Below are positions 18,458 to 27,383 of a stretch of 64,000 nucleotides of DNA, piece after piece (position 1 is the first letter of the stretch; each line of letters starts with the position of its first letter). The stretch spans positions 124,001 through 188,000 of the forward strand of contig DATAKL010000057.1 in assembly GCA_036261625.1 (NCBI GenBank), read 5' to 3'. The position numbers were made by a program, and so were the translations under genes. This DNA comes from JAAXKN01 sp036261625. Lineage in GTDB: Bacteria; Bacteroidota; Ignavibacteria; Ignavibacteriales; SURF-24. The notes under the pieces were generated by a model. It saw only the letters and a program-made list of their open reading frames with translations. It was not told where the DNA came from and made no database searches.

Positions 18458-19993
18458 ATGGAAAACAGTCAATTACTTACGTATTTATTATTTTTGCCTT
18501 TGGCAGGCAGCCTTCTCTTATTACTGATTGATAAGAACAGGGAATCCGTTATAAGATGGACAGGCCTTGGAGTTTCTCTTTTGGCATTTGTCCTCTCCTT
18601 AGTGGCATTTCTGAACTTCGACCCTTCAGCCTCAGGCTTTCAGTTTGTGCATAACATTGTTTGGATCAGTAATCTGAATGTAAGTTACCACATCGGAGTT
18701 GACGGTATTTCCATACTGATGGTTATGCTTACAACTTTCCTTACCCCGATAACACTATTTTCGAGCTGGGGAAGTATAAAGAAAAAGGTTAAAGAATTTA
18801 CCTTCTTCATGCTTCTGCTTGAAGTAGGCATGCTGGGAGTTTTTGTTTCGCTCGACCTCTTCTTGTTCTACATCTTCTGGGAAGCAATGCTTATCCCGAT
18901 GTACTTTATAATAGGAATCTGGGGCGGGGAAAAGAGGATCTATGCTTCCGTAAAGTTTTTTATCTACACGATGTTCGGAAGCCTTTTAATGCTTATTGCA
19001 ATTATCTGGCTTGGAATTTACGCCGCCAAATTTACCGGATCATTTACAACAAACCTGCTTGAACTCTATAAGGTTGGTCCGGGCGTTCCGCAGGAAGTTC
19101 AGAAGTGGATGTTCCTGGCATTCCTGCTCAGCTTTGCAATCAAGGTGCCTTTATTCCCGTTCCACACCTGGCTGCCTGATGCACACGTTCAGGCCCCTAC
19201 GGCAGGAAGCGTTATCTTAGCAGGTGTACTGCTTAAGATGGGTACATACGGAATCTTAAGATTCTGTCTACCCTTATTCCCGCAGTCTGCAATGAAGTTT
19301 GCTCCCATAATCTCAGTTCTAGCAGTAATCGGAATCATCTACGGCGCGCTTGTTGCAATGGTGCAGAAGGATATGAAAAAGCTTGTTGCATATTCATCTG
19401 TTTCTCACCTCGGGTTTGTTGTCTTGGGCATATTCGCCCTTACAACCGAAGCCATACAGGGAAGTGTAATCCAGATGGTAAACCACGGTCTTTCTACCGG
19501 AGCCCTCTTCCTCTTAGTCGGTATGATATACGACCGCACGCACACAAGGGAGATTGCAAAGTACGGCGGAATTGCAAAGATTGTTCCTTTATACTCGGTA
19601 GCCCTAATGTTCGCCACACTTTCTTCGATAGGTCTTCCGGGCTTAAACGGATTTGTTGGTGAATTCTTAATTTTACTCGGCTCATTTAAGTCGCCTGTTC
19701 TTGACAGCTGGGGCTTTACCATATTTGCTGCCACGGGCGTGATATTCGCAGCAGTTTACCTTCTCTGGATGTACCAGAGAGTGGTCTTCGGCGAAGTAAA
19801 GCACGAGAACTTGCTTTCGCTTAAGGATCTTACTAAAAAAGAGATTCTGGTGCTTGTTCCGATATTCATCTTTATCATATGGATCGGAATTTATCCGAGC
19901 ACATTTTTGAAATTTTCTGAAAAATCGACCAACACGATTATAAAGCAGGTTTCAGTTCCAAGTTTTGACGTCAGGCCGGTAGCAGGTAAGTAA
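18458..19993 (+). CDS. nuoM: NADH-quinone oxidoreductase subunit M
   Basis: Second antiporter-like proton-pumping subunit, 511 residues, about 14 helices. Diagnostic blocks are YFIIGIWGGEKRIYASVKFFIYT, HTWLPDAHVQAPTAGSVILAGVLLKMG and DMKKLVAYSSVSHLGFV. Lysines and glutamates of the proton channel are present in these blocks. It follows nuoL by 3 bp and precedes nuoN by 33 bp. Confidence 0.96.
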   Translation: MENSQLLTYLLFLPLAGSLLLLLIDKNRESVIRWTGLGVSLLAFVLSLVAFLNFDPSASGFQFVHNIVWISNLNVSYHIGVDGISILMVMLTTFLTPITLFSSWGSIKKKVKEFTFFMLLLEVGMLGVFVSLDLFLFYIFWEAMLIPMYFIIGIWGGEKRIYASVKFFIYTMFGSLLMLIAIIWLGIYAAKFTGSFTTNLLELYKVGPGVPQEVQKWMFLAFLLSFAIKVPLFPFHTWLPDAHVQAPTAGSVILAGVLLKMGTYGILRFCLPLFPQSAMKFAPIISVLAVIGIIYGALVAMVQKDMKKLVAYSSVSHLGFVVLGIFALTTEAIQGSVIQMVNHGLSTGALFLLVGMIYDRTHTREIAKYGGIAKIVPLYSVALMFATLSSIGLPGLNGFVGEFLILLGSFKSPVLDSWGFTIFAATGVIFAAVYLLWMYQRVVFGEVKHENLLSLKDLTKKEILVLVPIFIFIIWIGIYPSTFLKFSEKSTNTIIKQVSVPSFDVRPVAGK

Positions 19994-20026
19994 GCCGGTA
20001 AAACATAATTTTATTTCAGAGTAGAT

Positions 20027-21460
20027 ATGCAAAACCAAATTCAGGATATGTATAATATTTTACCTTTAATTCTCCTCGGCTCAGGGGTGTTTCTTTCTGT
20101 TGTAATTGAGATTATGACGGACAAGAGCGAAAAGATCCTGCCGTGGTTTTCCGTAGTTGTACTTCTTGCCGCCTCACTTTTTTCGGTCTTTAACCTGAAT
20201 AACACGGGTACGGCCTATAACAACATGATAGCATACGGCGGAAATGTTTATATATTCTATTTCCTCTTTACGCTTGCCGGCGTAATAACAGTTTTAAGCT
20301 CAATGGAATATATAAAGAAGTACGGGAGTTATTTCGGCGAGTATTATATCCTGATACTTTCTTCAATTCTGGGCATGATGCTCATGGCCGGGGCAAAGGA
20401 CCTGTTCATGATATTCATGGGACTTGAAGTAATGTCGGTCTGTTTTTATGTTCTTGCGGGCATCAACAGGAAAAAGCACACTGCAAATGAAGCTTCTTTG
20501 AAGTACTTCCTCCTGGGAGCCTTTGCAACAGGTTTTGTAGTCTACGGCATGGCGCTCATATTCGGAACAGCAAAGACAACAAGCATTGACGTCCTGGTTC
20601 AGAACTTCGGGATGCTTACACACAACATTTTATTTGATGCCGGAATGCTTCTCTTTCTGGTCGGATTTTCGTTCAAGATTGCAGCCTTCCCGTTCCACAT
20701 GTGGGTGCCGGACGTATATCAGGGAAGCGCCACCACGGTTTCAGGACTCATGTCCACCGGCGGCAAGGCCGCAGCCTTCAGTGTCTTAATAATTTCGCTT
20801 GGCGCAGTATTCCCGGGCACGGCAGCAAACGTCTTCAGACCCTACTTTTCAGCAATTGCCGCCTTCTCGATGCTCTACGGCAGCATTGTTGCAATTTCGC
20901 AGAACAACATTAAAAGAATGCTTGCTTACTCTTCAATTGCACACGCAGGCTATATGGCTATAGGTCTTGCCTCAGGCAACATTGAAAGCGCCGCAGGAAT
21001 AATATTTTATCTTGTCGCATACACATTTATGAACCTTGGCGCCTTCGGCATAATTGCCATGGTTGAAGGGGAAAACGACTCAAAGCTCGATCTTAACGAT
21101 TATATAGGTCTTAGCCAGAAGCATCCTCTGCTTGCGGCATTTATGGCTCTTTTCATGTTTTCCTTATCAGGGCTTCCTCCTTTTGCAGGATTTTTCGGAA
21201 AGTATTACGTATTCATCTCAGCCGTAAAGGCAGACATGACATGGCTTGCAATTTTGGGCGTTATGTCGAGCGTTATAAGCGTTTACTTCTACCTGAGAGT
21301 TATTGTTTACATGTATTTCAGGGATCCCGAACCTGCCTCAGCGCCGGTTCACAATAATGCAAAGGGCGTTCTTGCCGTGTTAATTTCGGCTCTATTGGTT
21401 CTTGGCTTCGGTCTGTTCCCGGGAACTCTGATCAGTTTAATTACTTCGTACCTGAGATAA
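20027..21460 (+). CDS. nuoN: NADH-quinone oxidoreductase subunit N
   Basis: Third antiporter-like membrane subunit, 477 residues, about 14 helices. Recognised from LKYFLLGAFATGFVVYGMALIFG, FHMWVPDVYQGSATTVSGLMSTGGKAAAF and NIKRMLAYSSIAHAGYM. It is the last gene of the run; the next gene starts 103 bp downstream and is unrelated to complex I. Confidence 0.96.
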   Translation: MQNQIQDMYNILPLILLGSGVFLSVVIEIMTDKSEKILPWFSVVVLLAASLFSVFNLNNTGTAYNNMIAYGGNVYIFYFLFTLAGVITVLSSMEYIKKYGSYFGEYYILILSSILGMMLMAGAKDLFMIFMGLEVMSVCFYVLAGINRKKHTANEASLKYFLLGAFATGFVVYGMALIFGTAKTTSIDVLVQNFGMLTHNILFDAGMLLFLVGFSFKIAAFPFHMWVPDVYQGSATTVSGLMSTGGKAAAFSVLIISLGAVFPGTAANVFRPYFSAIAAFSMLYGSIVAISQNNIKRMLAYSSIAHAGYMAIGLASGNIESAAGIIFYLVAYTFMNLGAFGIIAMVEGENDSKLDLNDYIGLSQKHPLLAAFMALFMFSLSGLPPFAGFFGKYYVFISAVKADMTWLAILGVMSSVISVYFYLRVIVYMYFRDPEPASAPVHNNAKGVLAVLISALLVLGFGLFPGTLISLITSYLR

Positions 21461-21563
21461 TGGTTTGTGATATTTTTTTGTATTAGAAAGATCCGGATAA
21501 AATCATAGATTGTGATTTACAGGCGTTCGTTTATATTAACACATTACGGAAGAAGGTAATTAA

Positions 21564-23129
21564 ATGATACCTTTATTTTCTGTTTCCCAGGTAAGAGATG
21601 CTGACGAATATGCAATAGGTCAGCTTCAGATTCCGGGGCTCCTCTTGATGGAAAATGCTTCTTTAGGCATTTACAGCATCATAAGGGAGCAGTTCCCTAC
21701 CTTAAATAAGTCAGACCTCCTTGGAATAGTATGCGGCAGGGGCAATAACGGCGGAGACGGCTTTGCGCTTGCAAGGCATTTCATCCAGTCGGGCTTCAGG
21801 GTAGGCGTAATTTATCTTGCAGGGCAGGAGGAATTAAAAGGCGACGCCCTTACAAACTTCGAAATCCTTTCCAACGTTGTCCACTATTCGGAAAACTCTT
21901 TTCTCAGGCAGTATAAGTCAAAAAGTGACTTGAAAAGGCTTGAGAACGCTCAGCTTATTGTGGACGCACTTCTTGGCACCGGAGCCGCGGGAAGACTTAA
22001 ATCGCCCTATGCTGAAATAGTACGGGAGCTCAATAAATTCCATACAACGCGTGTTGCCTTAGATATCCCGACGGGGCTTGATGCCGATAAGGGATGGGGC
22101 GAAGAACCCTTCCAGGCAGATCTTACGGTGACGCTTGGGGAACTTAAAAAGGGTCTTTTTGTTAATAAAGGTGCGGTGGTTTCGGGTGAAATAAAAAAAG
22201 GCTACATAGGGCTTTCAGCAGATTATTTCGACAATTTCCAGGTCGATACTTATGTAATTGAACCTGAAGATGCTTTTTTTAATTTACCCCAAAAGAAAGA
22301 AGATATCTATAAGTACACGGCCGGAAAGGTGCTCGTAATTGCGGGCTCAAAGGATCTTCCCGGGGCATCGTTTATGACGGCCTCGGCAGTTCTGCATTCG
22401 GGGGCGGGAGCTTCAATTCTCTGCTTCCCCGAATCGGCTAAAGGCGTTGTGCAGAGCAAGCTCGATGAAGTAATTGTGCTTCCGTATAACGACAGTGATA
22501 AAGGGATCTACAGAAAAGAAAACATTGAAGAGCTTAAGAAGCGCTTTGAATGGATGGATGTTCTGGCCATAGGTCCGGGGCTCGGGCGTGAGGGTGAAAC
22601 CATTGAAGCCGTGGTTGAAACGATAAGGATAAATAAAAATAAAAAGATCGTAATTGACGCTGATGCCCTCTTTGCAATTGGGGAAGGGAGGTATAAGAAC
22701 CTCGATTTAAGTAATTGTGTCCTTACGCCTCATCAGGCGGAGTTTGCAAACCTTCTTGGAATCAAGCTTAGTGAACTTCAGGAGGACGTTCTGTCCTATG
22801 GGCGGAAGTTTACTGAAGAAACCGGGTGCCACCTTGTGCTTAAAGGAGCCCCGACAATTATCTTTACCCCCGAGGGCGAGGCTCTCATTAACAGCACGGG
22901 TAACCCAGGAATGGCCAAGTTTGGAACCGGGGACGTTTTAACGGGCATAATTGCGGGCTTCATGGCCGAGATGAAGGAGACTGAAGGCGCTGTTATATCA
23001 TCGGTTTATCTGCACAGCCTATCGGCGGATCTTCTTCTGAAGGATAAGACCGAATACGGCATAATGGCTACCGATATTATTAATAATTTACCCGAAGCAA
23101 TTAAATTTATAAGGAAATCAGGTGTTTAA
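21564..23129 (+). CDS. nnr: Bifunctional NAD(P)H-hydrate epimerase / ADP-dependent dehydratase
   Basis: Repairs NAD(P)H damaged by hydration. The N-terminal YjeF_N epimerase domain (about residues 1-215) has GRGNNGGDGFALARHF and the DALLGTGAAG segment; the C-terminal ribokinase-like dehydratase (about 230-521) has GSKDLPGASFMTA, VLTPHQAEFANLLG and the GTGDVLTGIIAG phosphate loop. The 521-residue fusion matches the E. coli form. Its position after the nuo genes is fitting, since it repairs the substrate of complex I. Its last 8 bp overlap the next gene. Confidence 0.95.
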   Translation: MIPLFSVSQVRDADEYAIGQLQIPGLLLMENASLGIYSIIREQFPTLNKSDLLGIVCGRGNNGGDGFALARHFIQSGFRVGVIYLAGQEELKGDALTNFEILSNVVHYSENSFLRQYKSKSDLKRLENAQLIVDALLGTGAAGRLKSPYAEIVRELNKFHTTRVALDIPTGLDADKGWGEEPFQADLTVTLGELKKGLFVNKGAVVSGEIKKGYIGLSADYFDNFQVDTYVIEPEDAFFNLPQKKEDIYKYTAGKVLVIAGSKDLPGASFMTASAVLHSGAGASILCFPESAKGVVQSKLDEVIVLPYNDSDKGIYRKENIEELKKRFEWMDVLAIGPGLGREGETIEAVVETIRINKNKKIVIDADALFAIGEGRYKNLDLSNCVLTPHQAEFANLLGIKLSELQEDVLSYGRKFTEETGCHLVLKGAPTIIFTPEGEALINSTGNPGMAKFGTGDVLTGIIAGFMAEMKETEGAVISSVYLHSLSADLLLKDKTEYGIMATDIINNLPEAIKFIRKSGV

Positions 23130-23529
23130 GTTCTTGGAAAAAAATAAAAAATATTTAATATACGTACCGCTTGTTTTATACTGGATCGTTCTTTTTACAG
23201 CAACCACACTTCCTGGTAATGATGTTCCGAGCCTCGGAGTAAGCGATAAAATTGAACATTTTACGGCCTACGGGGTCCTTTCGGTTTTGCTCTGTTTTAC
23301 TTATCTTTTCCAGAGAAAATTCAGGCTCCTGTATTCAAGGCCGTTTCTGATGACGATACTGACTGTTACAGTCTACGGGGCTTTTGATGAGCTTCATCAA
23401 TTACTCGTACCCGGGCGCAGCTGCGACATATTTGATCTTATGGCCGACGTCACCGGGGCTTCGCTGGGACTATTGTTTGTGTTTTTAATTAAACAGCTAT
23501 CCAGGAAAACGGCTGCCGAGAGCGACTAA
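23122..23529 (+). CDS. VanZ-like family membrane protein
   Basis: A 135-residue protein with four hydrophobic helices. DKIEHFTAYGVLSVLLC and the later YGAFDELHQLLVPGRSCDIFDLMADVTGASLG contain the conserved His, Glu and Asp residues of VanZ-like proteins. Named after a teicoplanin resistance protein, but most members have no known function. Start is GTG, inside the end of nnr (8-bp overlap). Confidence 0.88.
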   Translation: MFKFLEKNKKYLIYVPLVLYWIVLFTATTLPGNDVPSLGVSDKIEHFTAYGVLSVLLCFTYLFQRKFRLLYSRPFLMTILTVTVYGAFDELHQLLVPGRSCDIFDLMADVTGASLGLLFVFLIKQLSRKTAAESD

Positions 23530-23584
23530 GCCTCTGAAAAAATAACTCCGGAAAAATTAACTTATGCAAAAGAGGAAATTCAAG

Positions 23585-23947
23585 ATGTCCGATATTTTTC
23601 TTTATATACTGCTGGGACTTACAGCCGGGGTCCTGAGCGGTCTTGTTGGAGTGGGGGGAGGAATACTCATCGTCCCGTCTTTAGTGTTTTTGTTCGGAAT
23701 GACACAGCACCAGGCTCAGGGTACCAGCCTTGCCGTTTTAATACCTCCTGTGGGGATACTTGCTGCAATGACTTACTACAAGCAGGGATTCATCGACCTG
23801 AGGGTTGCAGGACTTATATGTGCGGGTTTTGTAGTAGGCGCGCTCTTCGGAGCCAAGATATCGATCAGCCTGTCTGATGCGGTAATGAAGAAAGTTTTTG
23901 GTGCAATTCTTTTAGTTGTGTCGCTGAAGATGATTTTTAACAAGTAA
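23585..23947 (+). CDS. Short TauE/SafE (TSUP) family transporter
   Basis: A 120-residue protein with about four helices; LGLTAGVLSGLVGVGGGILIVPSLVFLFG is the signature of the sulfite exporter TauE/SafE family. It has only one half of the usual eight-helix protein, so it probably acts as a dimer; short members of this kind are known. The ATG at 23585 is preferred because GAGGAA lies 7 bases before it; an ATG at 23564 is possible. Substrate unknown (sulfur-containing anions in the family). Confidence 0.82.
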   Translation: MSDIFLYILLGLTAGVLSGLVGVGGGILIVPSLVFLFGMTQHQAQGTSLAVLIPPVGILAAMTYYKQGFIDLRVAGLICAGFVVGALFGAKISISLSDAVMKKVFGAILLVVSLKMIFNK

Positions 23948-23968
23948 GTTAAGATTGGATTTTGTTTT

Positions 23969-24008
23969 AATCCCCTGCATTCACCTATTTGAACGCAGGG
24001 GATTTTTT
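23969..24008. terminator. Bidirectional rho-independent terminator
   Basis: A perfect 10-bp stem, AATCCCCTGC (23969-23978) with GCAGGGGATT (23995-24004), has a 16-base loop and is followed by a T run on the plus strand and by T-rich sequence on the minus strand. It lies between two convergent genes and can serve both. Confidence 0.88.
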
Positions 24009-24015
24009 ATATCTG

Positions 24016-26592
24016 TCACTTCAAAAGGATCATCTTTCCTGAAATCTTTTCCTTAATTCCATCAGAATCAATTAATAGATTATAGAAGTAGACGCCGCTT
24101 GAAACGCTCTGCCCGAAGTTATCTGTTCCGTTCCAGCGTGTGAAGTAGCTGCCTGCAGGAAGAGTATTTTCGATAAGCCTTTTAATTTCAACTCCTAGCG
24201 CATTATAGACTTTAAGCGTCACGTGGCGGTTAGCCATTTTTTGCGGAATTGAAAAACTTATGACCGTAGTTGAGTTAAAGGGATTCGGGTAATTCTGTGC
24301 AAGCACCATTGTCTTAGGCAGCTGGTCGTCCGGATTCTCAGGTGCGGAAGTAAGAAGAGAAATTCCTGAAGGTCTTTCACTGCCTGCAGCATCTGCCAGA
24401 TAATTATTCACAAATTCCGGGCGCAGCGGAGCCGAAGGCTGATGCAAGTCGACAACTTTCAGCCATTCCTCGTCCGAGAGGCGCTGGAAATTTGTAGTCA
24501 GATGTTCATAATAGCTCATCACCGGTCCGGCATATGTTATCCTTTCTCCCGAGGTGGTTTCAACTGAGAATACGCCCAGGTTAACAGGCCCTGTGCCTGC
24601 ATGGAGGACCCAGCCTATAAAGTTTCCCAATTCATCTGTCGGTGCCGTATGGATATCGGCAACCACATATTCCGGATTATGGGAAAGCTCATCCCCTTGG
24701 TAGAAAAGCTGTGAATACCAGCCCGGATGGGAGTCGAGGCCGCATAGGCCGCCTGTTCTAACCATGTCCCTGATAAATTTCATATCCTCATCCGAAAGGG
24801 GAGTTTTACTGAGCTCCTTTTCAGCTATGGACGCCAGACTTGTGTAGATAGAAATGGCACCTGTGAAATAGTTAAGTAATACAGATTTGCTGTAGCTACT
24901 GGAAAAATTGAAAGCGGAGAAATAATTCTTTGCCTTTTCAGAGAGTTTCTTTAATTCGAGGAATAGTTCAGGTACAGGTTCCACGTATCCATAAGGGAAT
25001 GAGCATCCCGCGCCTCCGCTATAGGACTGCTTGGCATAGAGTAAATTATCGTGTCTGAGCTGAGCCCAGGAGGCAAGCTGTGTGTTCATTTTCTGCTGCC
25101 ACCAGGCTGCGGTCTGCATAAACAGGGGCAGGTTGTCCCTCACCTTTTTAGGGTTTAATTGTCTTATGGAATTAAGCCACCCGTTATAAAGCGAAAGGTT
25201 CCAGAAATCCCCGCCATAGGAATCTATAAGGTATCTCAGGGCGGCAAGGTTCGTTCCGTAGTGGTACTTATCCAGATCTTTCTGCAAAAGCTGTACCGCG
25301 GCATCGTTCCCTAAGCCGTAGAGGACGTCAAGGGTGGATGGGAGCATCCTGAGCGGGCGTGTATTTCCATAAGTGATTCTGTCGAAGACAACCTGGGCGG
25401 TAACATAGGAGTCTATTACAAACCTCTGCCCGAAGAGCAGGAAGGCACTAGCCGGAATAAGGCTGTCTGGTGAATCAAAGCCTGTAATCAGTATTTGTGA
25501 GAGAATTTTCTGAAAAGCATACGACTGGTTCTTCAAAGAATCCTGGAATGTCTTAAGTTTAGAGATATCCAGAAGCTCGCCTGCCTTTGTGATATTAACC
25601 GACTGAGAAAGGCTTTTAAGATTTGTGAGAGTTACATTATCCTGCTCTCCTGTAAAGAATTCAATAATCCCGTTAATTCTTTCATATTGCGGCATTGTTC
25701 CCGATGCCTCTACTGCCTCCAGTATAAGTGCTGCATCAATTGTCTGCCTTTGGATATCCTGAGGCTCCGGAGACGGTTCCTCTGCACGCGGTGCCAAAAG
25801 ATATATCTCAGTTCTGCCCAGCCATATCATAGTCTTAAAGTAGCTGGTGAGAGCGGCGCTTTCCGTGTAATGTCCCCGCGGCTTAAACTGGCTGAAATCC
25901 AATTTCCTTAAAGTTGAGGAGAACAATTTAATATCTGCCGGCTTCTCAGAGATAATGAGCTGCAGGATGGATGCAATTTGGCCGCTGTTCTCGGCAAAGG
26001 CAGGGGGGACCTGTCCTTCGAGGAGCGTTCTTGCAACAGTTAAATAAACGTCCACATCCTTTAGTGAAGTCGTCATGCTTGTATCAGCACCATATGCAGC
26101 AGCAAGCGCAGGAAGTTGCCCGTGCAGGCTTTTTAAGAAAGCGGCCAGTTCAGGTATCAGAACTTCACTTTCCACATCCATAAGTATTTTATCGTAAGAC
26201 TTATGGAAAGCGTGCAGGATTGCATCGCTTGTAACCATTACAGGAAGGTCCTTGTTATATATGCTGGAGAAAGCCTCCTGAAAGGTAGGGAAGTTCACCC
26301 TTTCGGTTACCATGAAACCGTTTTTGTCGAGGAGGGCCTTTTCGCCCGGGGTGAGATTGTATTTAATCCCGATTGAGTCGGCGTAGAGGCCGTACATGGT
26401 ATTAAGCCTCAGATTGCCTCTGAAGATGCCGGCCGGGTGCATCCCGAGAAGTTTTTCAGTTGAAAGATTCTGATTCTCAGAAAGGAACATCTTGTAGCTG
26501 TTCAGGCTGAAGTCAGGCGTCTGAGCATGCAGAGCCGAAAGTGAGCCCAGGAGGACAAAAGAAATTGCCAGAGACCGTAGAATTCGCTTCAC
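24016..26592 (-). CDS. Secreted DUF3160 family protein with type IX sorting domain
   Basis: An 858-residue exported protein. The GTG start at 26592 is chosen because AAGAGG stands just before it and the signal peptide (KRILRSLAISFVLLGSLSALHA, cut before QTPDF) begins there; a TTG at 26649 would put 19 residues in front. The body matches DUF3160, recognised from FPTFQEAFSSIYNKDLPVMVTSDAILHAFHKSYD. The last ~85 residues hold NYPNPFNSTTVISFSIP and VYNALGVEIKRL, ending in KISGKMILLK: a type A C-terminal signal for the type IX system. It is probably released or bound at the cell surface; no enzymatic role is known. Confidence 0.88.
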   Translation of the reverse strand: MKRILRSLAISFVLLGSLSALHAQTPDFSLNSYKMFLSENQNLSTEKLLGMHPAGIFRGNLRLNTMYGLYADSIGIKYNLTPGEKALLDKNGFMVTERVNFPTFQEAFSSIYNKDLPVMVTSDAILHAFHKSYDKILMDVESEVLIPELAAFLKSLHGQLPALAAAYGADTSMTTSLKDVDVYLTVARTLLEGQVPPAFAENSGQIASILQLIISEKPADIKLFSSTLRKLDFSQFKPRGHYTESAALTSYFKTMIWLGRTEIYLLAPRAEEPSPEPQDIQRQTIDAALILEAVEASGTMPQYERINGIIEFFTGEQDNVTLTNLKSLSQSVNITKAGELLDISKLKTFQDSLKNQSYAFQKILSQILITGFDSPDSLIPASAFLLFGQRFVIDSYVTAQVVFDRITYGNTRPLRMLPSTLDVLYGLGNDAAVQLLQKDLDKYHYGTNLAALRYLIDSYGGDFWNLSLYNGWLNSIRQLNPKKVRDNLPLFMQTAAWWQQKMNTQLASWAQLRHDNLLYAKQSYSGGAGCSFPYGYVEPVPELFLELKKLSEKAKNYFSAFNFSSSYSKSVLLNYFTGAISIYTSLASIAEKELSKTPLSDEDMKFIRDMVRTGGLCGLDSHPGWYSQLFYQGDELSHNPEYVVADIHTAPTDELGNFIGWVLHAGTGPVNLGVFSVETTSGERITYAGPVMSYYEHLTTNFQRLSDEEWLKVVDLHQPSAPLRPEFVNNYLADAAGSERPSGISLLTSAPENPDDQLPKTMVLAQNYPNPFNSTTVISFSIPQKMANRHVTLKVYNALGVEIKRLIENTLPAGSYFTRWNGTDNFGQSVSSGVYFYNLLIDSDGIKEKISGKMILLK

Positions 26593-26682
26593 GACAAACC
26601 TCTTTATTGTGTTCGAAGGTAAGTTAATGAAACCTTTATAGAATCTCAAGCAATTATTGGGTAACGTTCAGGCTTCAATGCT

Positions 26683-27186
26683 TTACTTCACAAAAGGGGT
26701 AACCGCGCGCTCAAACATAGCCATTCCTTTTAAGAAGAGTTCCTTCATTGCCTTTAGCTCATCTTCGGTCCATTCAGGGATATAATCCTCATTATCCGAC
26801 TGACCTGTAGGCAGTGTGCAGCTCCAGAAGAGTTTATCATAAATTCTTTCGGCAGACTCATCCGCTTCATCAAAGCTTCTGCCCGTGCTGTGTGAAGTGT
26901 CTGTCCAGAGATTCCATATATTATTGAACTGGCTGAAATTTATAACAGAGGGGTCATTTTCCTTTATCCACTCGGAAACAAGGTCCAGGTTATGTAGTTC
27001 AGGTTCTTCAGAAGTAATTTCAAGATTACTGCTTGAAGCATATTCATAGAGCGCTTCTTTGGACTGGAAGCTTAAGGCATTGCCTGAATTGTCTGTAATG
27101 ACCCCGTCAGCATCATCCGAGAACCAGATAAGGTACCGGTCCATTTTATTTAGCCTGTACCACAATATATAATATTCTTTATCCAT
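26683..27186 (-). CDS. Hypothetical acidic protein
   Basis: A 167-residue cytoplasmic-looking protein, rich in Asp, Glu and aromatic residues; no signal peptide or membrane helix. The ATG at 27186 (MDKEYYILWYRLNKMDRYLIWFSDD) is preferred to an upstream start at 27246. No family is recognised. The size, acidity and Trp/Tyr-rich start are reminiscent of small immunity proteins against toxins, but no toxin gene is seen beside it. It is transcribed away from the alpha-2-macroglobulin gene, with about 200 bp between the two starts. Confidence 0.55.
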   Translation of the reverse strand: MDKEYYILWYRLNKMDRYLIWFSDDADGVITDNSGNALSFQSKEALYEYASSSNLEITSEEPELHNLDLVSEWIKENDPSVINFSQFNNIWNLWTDTSHSTGRSFDEADESAERIYDKLFWSCTLPTGQSDNEDYIPEWTEDELKAMKELFLKGMAMFERAVTPFVK

Positions 27187-27383
27187 GAGACCCTTAAAAA
27201 CCTTAAATAAAACAAACCTAAAATTAAACCGAAGAATGCTTAGCATGCAAGTATAAAAATATTCCTTAATCTTTAATTGTATAATTAATATTGACTGTGA
27301 AATATGAAATCCTTAGGTTTTTGAAGCTCTTTTGGGAAATCACGGACTTTTACTTTTTTCATAAACCTCAGGAAACCTTCACA

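Noticed and set aside
23585..23947. TSUP gene as a truncated pseudogene
   Set aside because: Only half of the usual length, but the frame, ribosome site and following terminator are intact, and half-size members of the family are known.
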